A stretch of DNA of 64,000 bases from Allobranchiibius sp. CTAmp26 (GCF_017565405.1 NZ_JAGEKR010000016.1:124001-188000), one strand, 5' to 3'; counted from the stretch's first letter, positions 44,643 through 52,331 are shown. Numbers and translations: made by a program. Notes: a model not told the origin generated them from the letters alone.

Positions 44643-44700
44643 GTGTAGTGGGTCACACGGGGCGATGTCAACAGAAACGGGTAAATACAAATCGAAACGG
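44643..44700 (-). promoter_or_regulatory. fru operon promoter with -35 TTGACA and two upstream GAAACGG repeats
   Basis: On the minus strand, TTGACA (44666-44671) is followed after 18 bases by TACACC and 7 bases later by the fruR GTG. On the plus strand GAAACGG occurs at 44674-44680 and 44694-44700, exactly 20 bp apart and just upstream of the -35. These are candidate FruR operators. Confidence 0.55.
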
Positions 44701-44744
44701 ACATTCAGGCCACGCGGTACGAGGGAGTAGCACGCGTGCCGACG

Positions 44745-44750
44745 TAACCT
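44745..44750 (+). promoter_or_regulatory. -10 box (TAACCT) for a leaderless mutase transcript
   Basis: TAACCT lies 7 bases before ATG 44758, with no ribosome site in between. This spacing places the transcription start at or next to the A of ATG. Confidence 0.5.
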
Positions 44751-44757
44751 GGCTCAC

Positions 44758-46479
44758 ATGGAAAACCACCGCGAGTCGAGCCAGGGCCACCGCCGCTGGC
44801 AGGACCGCTTCGCCGCCGCCGAGACCAAGGGCCTGGTGCGTGACGCGGACTTCACCACCTTGTCCGGAGTGCAGGTCGATCCCGTCTACGGGCCCCCCGA
44901 GGGGGAGGCGCCGGAGGACATCGGGTGGCCGGGTGAATTCCCTTTCACCCGAGGGCTGTACGCGACCGGTTACCGCGGTCGTCCATGGACGATCCGGCAG
45001 TTCGCCGGCTTCGGGAACGCGGTGCAGACCAACGAGCGCTACAAGATGATCCTCAAGCGCGGTGGCGGGGGGCTGTCCGTCGCGTTCGACATGCCGACCC
45101 TGATGGGCCGTGACTCCGATGACGCGCTCGCCCTCGGCGAGGTCGGGCACTGCGGGGTCGCGATCGACTCGGCCGCCGACATGGAGACGCTCTTCGCGGA
45201 CATCCCGCTCGGCGAGGTCACGACGTCCATGACGATCAGTGGACCTGCGGTGCCGGCGTTCTGCATGTATCTGGTCGCGGCCGAGCGGCAGGGCGTGGAC
45301 ATCACCACGCTCAACGGCACCCTGCAGACCGACATCTTCAAGGAGTACATCGCCCAGAAGGAGTGGCTCTTCGCGCCCGAGCCGCACCTGCGTCTGATCG
45401 GCGACCTGATGGAATACACGAGCGGGAACATCCCGGCCTACAAACCACTCTCGGTCTCCGGGTACCACATCCGGGAGGCCGGTTCGACGGCCGCGCAGGA
45501 GCTCGCGTACACCCTGGCCGACGGCTTCGGCTACGTCGAGCTGGGCCTGTCCCGGGGCATGGACGTCGACGTCTTCGCTCCTGGCCTGTCCTTCTTCTTC
45601 GACAGCCACATCGACTTCTTCGAGGAGATCGCCAAGTTCCGTGCGGCGCGCCGCATCTGGGCGCGGTGGCTGCGCGACGAGTACGGCGCGAAGACCGACA
45701 AGGCGCAGTGGCTGCGTTTCCACACGCAGACGGCCGGGGTCTCGCTGACCGCCCAGCAGCCGACCAACAACGTCGTGCGTACGGCGGTCGAGGCGCTCGC
45801 GGCCGTGCTCGGCGGCACGAACTCGCTGCACACGAACGCGCTCGACGAGACGCTGGCGCTGCCGAGCGACCAGTCCGCGGAGGTCGCGCTGCGTACCCAG
45901 CAGGTGCTGATGGAGGAGACCGGCGTGGTCAACGTGGCCGACCCGCTCGGCGGCTCCTATTACGTCGAGGCGCTGACCGACCGGCTCGAGGCCGAGGCGG
46001 AGGCCATCTTCGACAAGATCCGGGAGATGGGCGAGTTCGGCCGGGAGCGCGACGCCTCCGGCGCGGTCGAGCACTCGATCGGCCCGATCACCTCCGGGCT
46101 GTTGCGCGGCATCGAGGACGGGTGGTTCATGTCCGAGATCGCCGAGGCGGCGTTCCAGTACCAGGTCGCGCTGGAGAAGGGCGAGAAGCGGGTGGTGGGC
46201 GTCAACTGCCACACCGAGTCGCTCGCCGGGGACCTGGAGATCCTGCGCGTCTCGCACGAGGTGGAGGTCGAGCAGGTGCGTGCGCTCGGTGCCCGCAAGG
46301 CGGCCCGCGACGGGGTCGCCGTCGACGCCGCACTGGCGAAGATGGTGGCGGCCGCGAAGGGCAGCGACAACCTCATCGAGCCGATGCTGGCCGCGGTGCG
46401 GGTCGAGGCCACGATGGGCGAGATCTGCGACGCGCTGCGCGACGTGTGGGGCGTCTACCGGGAGCCCGCGCGCTTCTGA
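44758..46479 (+). CDS. icmA: B12-dependent acyl-CoA mutase large subunit, isobutyryl-CoA mutase type
   Basis: 573 residues, the substrate-binding TIM barrel only; the C-terminal cobalamin domain (DxHxxG) is absent, so a separate small subunit is required and is not in the window. Landmarks: GYRGRPWTIRQFAGFGNAVQTNERYK, LSVAFDMPTLMGRDSD, LNGTLQTDIFKEYIAQKEWLFAPEP and SGYHIREAGSTAAQELAYTLADG. The two residues that select substrate are Phe82 (Tyr in methylmalonyl-CoA mutase) and Gln200 (Arg in methylmalonyl-CoA mutase). Phe plus Gln is the isobutyryl-CoA mutase pair. It would interconvert isobutyryl-CoA and n-butyryl-CoA, linking valine and butyrate metabolism. Confidence 0.88.
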   Translation: MENHRESSQGHRRWQDRFAAAETKGLVRDADFTTLSGVQVDPVYGPPEGEAPEDIGWPGEFPFTRGLYATGYRGRPWTIRQFAGFGNAVQTNERYKMILKRGGGGLSVAFDMPTLMGRDSDDALALGEVGHCGVAIDSAADMETLFADIPLGEVTTSMTISGPAVPAFCMYLVAAERQGVDITTLNGTLQTDIFKEYIAQKEWLFAPEPHLRLIGDLMEYTSGNIPAYKPLSVSGYHIREAGSTAAQELAYTLADGFGYVELGLSRGMDVDVFAPGLSFFFDSHIDFFEEIAKFRAARRIWARWLRDEYGAKTDKAQWLRFHTQTAGVSLTAQQPTNNVVRTAVEALAAVLGGTNSLHTNALDETLALPSDQSAEVALRTQQVLMEETGVVNVADPLGGSYYVEALTDRLEAEAEAIFDKIREMGEFGRERDASGAVEHSIGPITSGLLRGIEDGWFMSEIAEAAFQYQVALEKGEKRVVGVNCHTESLAGDLEILRVSHEVEVEQVRALGARKAARDGVAVDAALAKMVAAAKGSDNLIEPMLAAVRVEATMGEICDALRDVWGVYREPARF

Positions 46480-46494
46480 GCGCACCTTTTCCAT

Positions 46495-46564
46495 CGAGCG
46501 GAGGGGTCCGGCCTCGAGCGGAGGGGAGATGACCCCTCCGCTCGTCGGTGGACCCCTCCGCTCG
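46495..46564. repeat. 70-bp concentric double palindrome (family C, copy 1)
   Basis: CGAGCGGAGGGG begins at 46495 and 46515 (20 bp apart). Its complement CCCCTCCGCTCG ends at 46544 and 46564. The inner palindrome is 30 bp and the outer 70 bp, both centred at 46529.5. It starts 16 bases after the mutase stop and precedes the hydrolase gene on the same strand. Confidence 0.85.
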
Positions 46565-46620
46565 GTGCTGTCTGCCGTTGCTCGTTGTCCGTCCAACGGT
46601 GCGGGTGGTTGATTGGCGTG

Positions 46621-47466
46621 ATGGAGACACAGGTTCGGCTGTCCGACATCACGATGAACGTCCGCAGTGCCGGGGAGGGGCCGCTGCTCGTTCTCCTGCA
46701 CGGCTGGCCGCAGACGTTGTACTGCTGGCGAAAGGTCACTCCCGCCCTCGCCGAGCGGTTTAACGTCGTCGCGCCCGATCTGCGGGGATACGGGCACACC
46801 GACAAGCCGGTGGGCGACTACACCAAGCGGCGGATGGCGGCCGACATCCGCGAGCTGGTCGAGGTGCTCGGTTACGACCGGGTGCAGATGGTCGGTCACG
46901 ACCGGGGCGGGCGGGTCGCGCACCGGTTCGCGCTCGACCACGCCGACGTCCTCACCCACCTGACCGTGCTCGACATCACGCCGACCCTGGGGATGGTCCG
47001 CACCGCCACGTACGAGGTCGCCGCCGGCTACTGGCACTGGCTGTTCCACCAGCGGCCCGATCTGCCGGAGCTGCTCGCCGGTGCGAACGTCGACGGGTAT
47101 CTGCGCTATCTGATCGACGACTGGACCTTCCAGCACGCGGCGATGGCAGACGGGGTCCCGCACTACGTCGAGGCGTTCAGCCGGCCCGGTGCCCTGCGGG
47201 CCGGTTTCGACGACTACCGCGCCACTCCCCAGGACGTCGAGCACGACCAGGCCGATCAGGATGCCGGCCATCGGGTCGAGTTGCCGGTGCAGGTGCTGTG
47301 GGGTGACGCCGGTCTGGCGGCCGGCGCCGGCGCGCTCGATGCGTGGAAGGACTTCGCCCCGGCGGCGTTCGGTCGGGCGATCCCCGAATGCGGTCACTTC
47401 ATCGCCGAGGAACAGCCCGAGCAGCTGGTGGAGGCCATCCTCGCCCACCACCCCGCAGGCGTTTGA
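46621..47466 (+). CDS. Alpha/beta hydrolase resembling fluoroacetate dehalogenase
   Basis: 281 residues from ATG 46621 (GTG just before is an alternative). Core: LLHGWPQTLYCWRKVTPALAERFNVVAPDLRGYGHTDKP, then nucleophile Asp94 in MVGHDRGGRVAHRFALDH, with Arg95 and Arg98 for carboxylate binding. His139-Trp140 lie in AAGYWHWLFHQ, Asp118 in VLDIT and the base His259 in IPECGHFIAEEQPEQ. The Asp-Arg-x-x-Arg plus His-Trp set is the hallmark of fluoroacetate/haloacetate dehalogenases. Epoxide hydrolases of this fold usually have two lid tyrosines instead. True substrate untested. Confidence 0.82.
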   Translation: METQVRLSDITMNVRSAGEGPLLVLLHGWPQTLYCWRKVTPALAERFNVVAPDLRGYGHTDKPVGDYTKRRMAADIRELVEVLGYDRVQMVGHDRGGRVAHRFALDHADVLTHLTVLDITPTLGMVRTATYEVAAGYWHWLFHQRPDLPELLAGANVDGYLRYLIDDWTFQHAAMADGVPHYVEAFSRPGALRAGFDDYRATPQDVEHDQADQDAGHRVELPVQVLWGDAGLAAGAGALDAWKDFAPAAFGRAIPECGHFIAEEQPEQLVEAILAHHPAGV

Positions 47467-47503
47467 TCGGTGAGTCGGGCGCTGCTGAGCGCACCCCTCC
47501 CAT

Positions 47504-47573
47504 CGAGCGGAGGGGTCCCGCCTTGAGCGGAGGGGACATGACCCCTCCGCTCGTCAGTGGACCCCTCCGCTCG
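47504..47573. repeat. 70-bp concentric double palindrome (family C, copy 2)
   Basis: Same word as the copy at 46495-46564: forward words start at 47504 and 47524, and reverse words end at 47553 and 47573. The second forward word begins TGAG rather than CGAG. It begins 38 bases after the hydrolase stop. The two copies bracket the hydrolase gene in direct orientation, 1,009 bp apart. Confidence 0.85.
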
Positions 47574-47638
47574 GTGAGTCGGTGCCGGTTCGCGGGACCC
47601 TGGCGCCGGTGCCGGGCGGCACACGACAGAATGGGCGC

Positions 47639-48595
47639 ATGAGCGACCAGCCGATCACCCCTGCGTCGTTGCGCGGCGCCATCGACCTCTCAGGACTGGC
47701 CAAGAAGCCGGCGCGTCCCACTGGGGGCCCTCGGGCCTCCGCTGCTGCCGGTGCACCCGCAGCCCCCGGCGCGGACCAGCTGGTCCGCGAGGTCGACGAC
47801 GTCAGCTTCGGCGACGCCGTCCAGCAGTCGATGGACGTCCCGGTCATCTTCGCGCTCTACTCCGGAGCCCGCCCCGCGAGCCGCGACCACATCGACGTCC
47901 TCGCCGGCGTGGTGCGGGAGTACGCCGGGCGCCTCGTGTTGGCCTCGGCCGACATCGACGTCGCCATGCAGATCCGTCAGGCGCTGCAGGTGCAGCAGGT
48001 GCCGATGGTGCTGGCGCTGGTCAAGGGCCAGCCGCTGCCGCTCTACGCTGGCGATCAGCCGGTGGATGCCGTCCGCGACGTCTTCGACAAGGTGCTCGAG
48101 GCGGCGGCGGCGAACGGCGTCACCGGGCGGGTCCCGGTCGGTGAGGCGGCGGCTCCGAGCGATCAGCCGGCGGAGCCCGAGGTGTCGCCGTTGCACGAAC
48201 AGGCCTACGCCGCCATCGAATCCGGCGACTACGCCGCTGCGGTCACGGCGTACGAACAGGCGATCGCCGCGGATCCTCAGGACGAGGAGGCCGTGCTGGG
48301 CCTGGGCCAGGTGCGGTTGCTGCAGCGCACCGATGGCGTCGATCTGAACGAGGCTCGTGCGGCGGCCGCTGCCGCTCCGACCGATGTCGACAAGCAGACG
48401 GTGGTCGCCGATCTGGACGTCCTCGGCGGACACGTCGAGGACGCCTTCGTGCGTCTGGTCGACCTCGTGCGCGTCACCTCCGGCGACGAGCGCAATGCCG
48501 CCCGCCAGCACCTGATAGGACTCTTCGACGTCGTCGGGCCGTCCGACCCCCGGGTGAAGAAGGCGCGCACCGCGCTGATGTCCGCGCTCTACTGA
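47639..48595 (+). CDS. Thioredoxin-fold protein with C-terminal TPR region (CnoX/YbbN-like)
   Basis: 318 residues from ATG 47639. Residues 1-45 are Ala/Pro-rich. The thioredoxin fold spans 50-155 (VPVIFALYSGARPASRDHIDVLAGVVREYAGRLVLASADID, then VQQVPMVLALVKGQPL). The CxxC position reads SGARPAS, with no Cys in the protein, so it is not a disulfide reductase. TPR-like helices follow from 185 (AAIESGDYAAAVTAYEQAIAADPQDEEAVLGLGQVRLL). CnoX-type proteins hold unfolding proteins for GroEL or DnaK. It corresponds in position to Rv1324 between the thiolase and glg genes. Confidence 0.87.
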   Translation: MSDQPITPASLRGAIDLSGLAKKPARPTGGPRASAAAGAPAAPGADQLVREVDDVSFGDAVQQSMDVPVIFALYSGARPASRDHIDVLAGVVREYAGRLVLASADIDVAMQIRQALQVQQVPMVLALVKGQPLPLYAGDQPVDAVRDVFDKVLEAAAANGVTGRVPVGEAAAPSDQPAEPEVSPLHEQAYAAIESGDYAAAVTAYEQAIAADPQDEEAVLGLGQVRLLQRTDGVDLNEARAAAAAAPTDVDKQTVVADLDVLGGHVEDAFVRLVDLVRVTSGDERNAARQHLIGLFDVVGPSDPRVKKARTALMSALY

Positions 48596-48607
48596 GCCAC
48601 GCGCGAG

Positions 48608-49345
48608 ATGGACTGGCGGCGTACGCGCCACGAGCTGCCGAGCGCGTTCTCCGGGCCCCTGTACGTCCAGGTGTGTCGTCCTGACCACCTCGCGGACGAT
48701 CAGCCCGTGCCGTTGCTATGGGTGCACGACGGCCCGGCGTACGACACCGAAGCCGGGCTGGTCGACTGGGCCGCGCAGCGCGTGGATCGCGACGAGCTCC
48801 CACGAATGCGGTTGGTGTTGGCTGATGTCCGGCGTCGCACCCAGTGGTACACCGCCTCGCCGCGTTACCTGAGCACCTTCTCGATGGGGCTGATGGCGCT
48901 CGAGCGGCGGTACGCCGTGGGCTCGCCGGTCGCGGTGCTGGGCGCCAGTCTCGGCGGCCTCACGTCCGTGCTGGCGGGGTTGGCCGATGAGCGGGTCGGT
49001 GGGGTCCTCGCCCAGTCGGGGTCGTTCTTCACGCGGGCGACGGACCGGCAGATGTTCGTCGCCGAGACGCACGGGCGGGAGGCGGACCTGGTGCGCTTCG
49101 ACCGAGTGGCGGACGCGGTCGGGGAGCTGTCCCGCTCGCGTACCGCGGACCGCCGTTTCGAGGTCGCGATGACATGCGGGCGCGAGGAGGACAACCTCGC
49201 CAACAACAGGTTGGCGGCGACAGCGCTGCGGGCAGCCGGGATCGCCGTGGAGCTGACGGAGGTCGACGGGGGCCACGACTACCCGGCGTGGCGCGATGCG
49301 CTCGATCCGGCGCTGCCGCGGCTGCTGCGAAGCGTCTGGGGCTGA
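48608..49345 (+). CDS. Putative esterase (alpha/beta hydrolase, enterochelin-esterase-like)
   Basis: 245 residues. PVPLLWVHDGPAYDTEAGLVDWAAQ near the start and nucleophile Ser in AVLGASLGGLTSVLAGLADE. The acid is probably in the MTCGREEDNLANNRLAAT region, and the base His lies in EVDGGHDYPAWRDALD near the end. There is no signal peptide. Members hydrolyse esters, such as siderophore esters or acyl groups on sugars. It starts 13 bases after the TPR protein and lies just before an ATP-grasp-like gene; this pairing hints at a common pathway, unknown to me. Confidence 0.8.
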   Translation: MDWRRTRHELPSAFSGPLYVQVCRPDHLADDQPVPLLWVHDGPAYDTEAGLVDWAAQRVDRDELPRMRLVLADVRRRTQWYTASPRYLSTFSMGLMALERRYAVGSPVAVLGASLGGLTSVLAGLADERVGGVLAQSGSFFTRATDRQMFVAETHGREADLVRFDRVADAVGELSRSRTADRRFEVAMTCGREEDNLANNRLAATALRAAGIAVELTEVDGGHDYPAWRDALDPALPRLLRSVWG

Positions 49346-49412
49346 ACGTCGTTCCCGCACAGGGGGTGACCGGCCCGGCATACGGTGAGCTGCATGGGCA
49401 TGCGGGTGGGCG

Positions 49413-50648
49413 ATGAGTGAGCATCTGATCGGGTTGTTGCTGGGCGCCGAGGACGACTGGCCCCGGGCGTTCGAGGAGCTGGTGCAGCGGATCGGGCCGG
49501 TGCGCTACGAGGGGCGCACGCACGACATCCGCGCCGAGCGCCTCACCATCGAGCCGTTCAACTTGCGCTCCACTCCACGTACGGACCTGGTCATCGACCG
49601 GCTCGCGCACTGGTACTACCACCCGCGCGAATGGCTGAAGAAGGTCGCGCTGATGGACGACGTCTACCTGCTGAACAGCCCGTTCACCTTCCAGTCGATG
49701 GAGAAGCACTCGGCGTACTGCGCACTGATGCGCCTTGGGATGCACGTGCCCGAGACGGTGCTGGTGCCGTACAAGAACCCGCTGGACAACGTGCGCTGGG
49801 CCTACACGTCGGGCCGGTACAACGCGCCGTTCGACCTCGCCGAGGTCGCGCAGGGCGTGGGGTACCCGATGTTCATGAAGCCGTTCGACGGCGGTGCGTG
49901 GCGGGGAGTTTCGATGGTGCGTGACGAGGCGGAGCTGCACCGTTCGTACGACGAGTCCGGCGAGATGCTGATGCACTTGCAGGCCGCGGTCGACGGATTC
50001 GACGTGTTCGCAAGGGCACTCACCATCGGACCGGAGACGATGGTGATGCGGTTCCGCCCGGACGAGCCGATGCACGAGCGGTACGCCGTGTCGCACGACT
50101 TCCTCAGCCCGGCGGTCGGCGCCGAGACGCGCACCATCGCCCAGACGGTCAACGCCTTCTTCCGGTGGGAGTTCAACAGCTGCGAGATGCTGGTCAAGGA
50201 CGGCGTTGTCTACCCCATCGACTACGCCAACGCGTGCCCGGACGTCGCGATCACCTCGCTGCACTACTACTTCCCATGGGCGATGAAGTCCCTGCTGAAG
50301 TGGTCGGTCTACTGCGCGGTCAGCGGCCGTCGCGCGCGGACCCAGGTCGACACCGGCCCGTGGTTCGAGGTCGCCGACACCGACGCGTCGTACGACGCGA
50401 AACTGGCTGACTACCAACGGCTCTCGGACGACTATTTCGAGGTGGAGAAGTACCGGGAATTCGTGGGGGTGGCGCTCCCGCACGTGGACGAGATGGTGCT
50501 GGAATGGGTGAGCTCGCCGGCGTTCGACGCGATCCTGGTCGACACCGTGCGCTCGACCTACCCGACGCACGAGCACGAACGCTTCCTCGCCCACTTCCGT
50601 GGCCTGACAGGCCTGTGGTCGCGCGACGAGGCGGCGCTGTTCGGCTGA
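49413..50648 (+). CDS. ATP-grasp-like protein of unknown substrate
   Basis: 411 residues from ATG 49413. ATP-grasp character rests on MEKHSAYCALMRLGMHVPETVLVPYKNP (pre-domain), GVGYPMFMKPFDGGAWRGVSMVRDEAELH (about 148-176, nucleotide lysine strand) and CEMLVKDGVVYPIDYANACPDVAITSLHYYFPWAMKSL, where the Asp and Asn would hold Mg. The fold resembles carboxylate-amine ligases, but the product is unknown. A TACGGT box lies 7 bases before an ATG at 49394 that opens an 8-codon frame overlapping this start (stop TGA 49418-49420). That may be a tiny leader peptide that couples translation. Confidence 0.7.
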   Translation: MSEHLIGLLLGAEDDWPRAFEELVQRIGPVRYEGRTHDIRAERLTIEPFNLRSTPRTDLVIDRLAHWYYHPREWLKKVALMDDVYLLNSPFTFQSMEKHSAYCALMRLGMHVPETVLVPYKNPLDNVRWAYTSGRYNAPFDLAEVAQGVGYPMFMKPFDGGAWRGVSMVRDEAELHRSYDESGEMLMHLQAAVDGFDVFARALTIGPETMVMRFRPDEPMHERYAVSHDFLSPAVGAETRTIAQTVNAFFRWEFNSCEMLVKDGVVYPIDYANACPDVAITSLHYYFPWAMKSLLKWSVYCAVSGRRARTQVDTGPWFEVADTDASYDAKLADYQRLSDDYFEVEKYREFVGVALPHVDEMVLEWVSSPAFDAILVDTVRSTYPTHEHERFLAHFRGLTGLWSRDEAALFG

Positions 50649-50649
50649 C

Positions 50650-50667
50650 GCGCCGGCAGCGGCGCGC
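50650..50667. terminator. Short GC hairpin between convergent genes
   Basis: CGCGCCG and CGGCGCG flank GCAG directly after the ATP-grasp gene stop, opposite the kinase gene 3' end. No T-run. Confidence 0.4.
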
Positions 50668-50744
50668 GGGCCTTCCACTCCGGGGACCGGGGGTGCTGCC
50701 AGACGGCAACGTGCTGAACATCGCCCCGGCACAGCGGGTGATGC

Positions 50745-51314
50745 TCAGGCCGGCGGGTTCACCGTGGCCTCGTCGAGGTTCCGCAGGATGCGCACGACCA
50801 CCTGGGTCGGCGTCAGGGTCGAGTTGTCGATCCAGAGCCCGACGCGCTTGGTGTTGAACTCGACCTCGTTCCAGACGTTCTCAGCCGCCGAACCGTCGCC
50901 GTACGCGGTGGTGCCGCGCGCCAGCTCGCGCTCGTGAAGCGCATCGACCGACGGGTGCAGCACGATCAGGTGCAGCGGCCCGGTGTCCGCCAGATCCAGG
51001 AAGTCGTCCAGGTAGTCGCCGACCATGTCGTCGGCGACGACCGTGTCGAAACCGTTGGCGCGGTAGACATCCGCCAGCGTGAGCGCGCCGGCGTACCGGG
51101 TGAAGAGCTGCTCCAACGCCCCGATGGTCGGCTCGGCGGTCATCGGCATCCGGCCTGCGGCGACCATGTCCGCCATCACCGCACCGTCCACGAAGATCGA
51201 CTTGGTGAGGGCATCCGCCAGCGCCCGGCCGACGGTCGACTTGCCGCAGGCCGGGGCTCCGGTGATCACGAACAGGCGGCCGGCGTCGTCCTGTTGGGCG
51301 AGGTTGTCGGACAT
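50745..51314 (-). CDS. P-loop kinase-like ATPase (AAA/zeta/phosphotransferase type)
   Basis: 189 residues. Walker A FVITGAPACGKSTVGRALADAL (15-36), then DDMVGDYLDDFLDLAD as the likely Walker B/catalytic Asp region, and LIVLHPSVDALHERELARG as the adenine or lid segment. The size and layout resemble chloramphenicol phosphotransferase or gluconate-kinase-like small-molecule kinases. NEVEFNTKRVGLWIDNSTLTPTQVVVRIL near the end is typical of that group. Substrate unknown. GACAGAAT lies 6 bases before the ATG, suggesting a leaderless start. Confidence 0.78.
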   Translation of the reverse strand: MSDNLAQQDDAGRLFVITGAPACGKSTVGRALADALTKSIFVDGAVMADMVAAGRMPMTAEPTIGALEQLFTRYAGALTLADVYRANGFDTVVADDMVGDYLDDFLDLADTGPLHLIVLHPSVDALHERELARGTTAYGDGSAAENVWNEVEFNTKRVGLWIDNSTLTPTQVVVRILRNLDEATVNPPA

Positions 51315-51402
51315 GCGGCGATTCTGTCAGGGCGCCCGAGAGCGGCGGCCGGGATGTCACACGGCGGTGTTAGGAAGGGGACGTGCCGGAGGTGGTGGGC
51401 CC

Positions 51403-52251
51403 ATGAGGACTCTGACGAACGAGTACGACGTGCGCGGCCCCTGGTCGCTCGCGACCAGCAGGCGGTTCTGGGAGGGGTTCACTCCCGCAGCGCTCGCACC
51501 GCAGGCTGCGGATTCGCTGTCGACGGTGTTCCGTGTCGAGGCCGACTGGTCCTGGGCGGACACCGAGGTCACCCAGCAGGACGGGTCGGCCGTGGTGACG
51601 GTGCGTGGGGACGGCGATCTGGACGCGGCCGCGGCACAGGTGACACGGTTCCTGTGTCTCGATGTGGACGCCGAGCGGTGGCCGGACGTGGGTGGGCGCG
51701 ATCCGGTGATCGCGGATGCGCAGCGGCAGTTGCCGGGCCTGCGACCGTGCGGATTCCACTCGCCGTACGAGGCGGCGGCATGGGCGGTGCTGTCCCAGCG
51801 TGTCCGCATCGTGCAGGCCGCCCGGCTGCGCACCGGCATCATCGACGAGGTGGGCGACGAGGGCGCGTTCCCCAGCCCGCGACGACTGCGCAGCGCCGAC
51901 CTCGACCTGCCGGGGCGCAAGAGCGAGTACCTGCGCGCGGTGGCCGACGCGGCGCTCGCGGGCGCTCTCGACACTGTCACGCTGCGAGCGGTCGACGCCG
52001 AGGAAGCGAAGCTGCGGGTCCAGCAGATCAAGGGGATCGGCCCGTTCGCGGCTGAGCTGGTGGTGCTGCGGGGGGCGAACGTGCCCGATGCAGTGCCCGC
52101 TCACGAACACCGACTGGAGGCCGAGATCACCGAGCGGTACGGCGAGGACGCCACCCTGGACGAGGTGTCGCTGGCCTGGCGCCCGTTCCGCACGTGGGCG
52201 TGCGTCCTGCTGCGGGCGATGCGCGAAGATCGCACTCACGAGACCGGCTGA
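51403..52251 (+). CDS. DNA-3-methyladenine glycosylase-like protein (HhH-GPD family)
   Basis: 282 residues from ATG 51403; the earlier frame is the kinase gene read backwards. The AlkA-like N-terminal beta domain is followed by helices with SPYEAAAWAVLSQRVRIVQAARLR and the HhH-GPD motif VQQIKGIGPFAAELVVLRGANVPDAVPAHEHRLE. The catalytic Asp of AlkA (in its DDYL) aligns with Glu235 here (AHEHRL). Related actinobacterial proteins, from memory, also carry Glu, so this may be a subfamily with altered chemistry. It would remove alkylated bases. The gene is convergent with pgm, with a 70-bp palindrome between. Confidence 0.82.
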   Translation: MRTLTNEYDVRGPWSLATSRRFWEGFTPAALAPQAADSLSTVFRVEADWSWADTEVTQQDGSAVVTVRGDGDLDAAAAQVTRFLCLDVDAERWPDVGGRDPVIADAQRQLPGLRPCGFHSPYEAAAWAVLSQRVRIVQAARLRTGIIDEVGDEGAFPSPRRLRSADLDLPGRKSEYLRAVADAALAGALDTVTLRAVDAEEAKLRVQQIKGIGPFAAELVVLRGANVPDAVPAHEHRLEAEITERYGEDATLDEVSLAWRPFRTWACVLLRAMREDRTHETG

Positions 52252-52252
52252 C

Positions 52253-52322
52253 CGAGTGGCATACCTATATGTCCAGTGGCGCACCTCTACGGGGTGCACT
52301 CGAAAGATGTGTATGCCACTCG
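52253..52322. repeat. 70-bp concentric double palindrome (family B, copy 2)
   Basis: Outer arms CGAGTGGCATAC (from 52253) and GTATGCCACTCG (to 52322) are identical to copy 1 at 26866. The inner forward word begins 20 bp in and reads CCAGTGGCGC; the reverse inner word is TGCACTCG. It starts 2 bases after the glycosylase stop and ends 9 bases from the pgm stop. Confidence 0.85.
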
Positions 52323-52331
52323 GGACAGCGG

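Noticed and set aside
44632-44672. CRP-like half sites (TGTGA, GTCACA) in the fruR promoter
   Set aside because: Halves are not spaced as TGTGA-N6-TCACA and mismatches are many, so they are not reported as a CRP site.
46495-47573. Insertion sequence bounded by the two family C repeats
   Set aside because: The enclosed gene is a hydrolase, not a transposase; the repeats are internally symmetric and no target-site duplication is evident.
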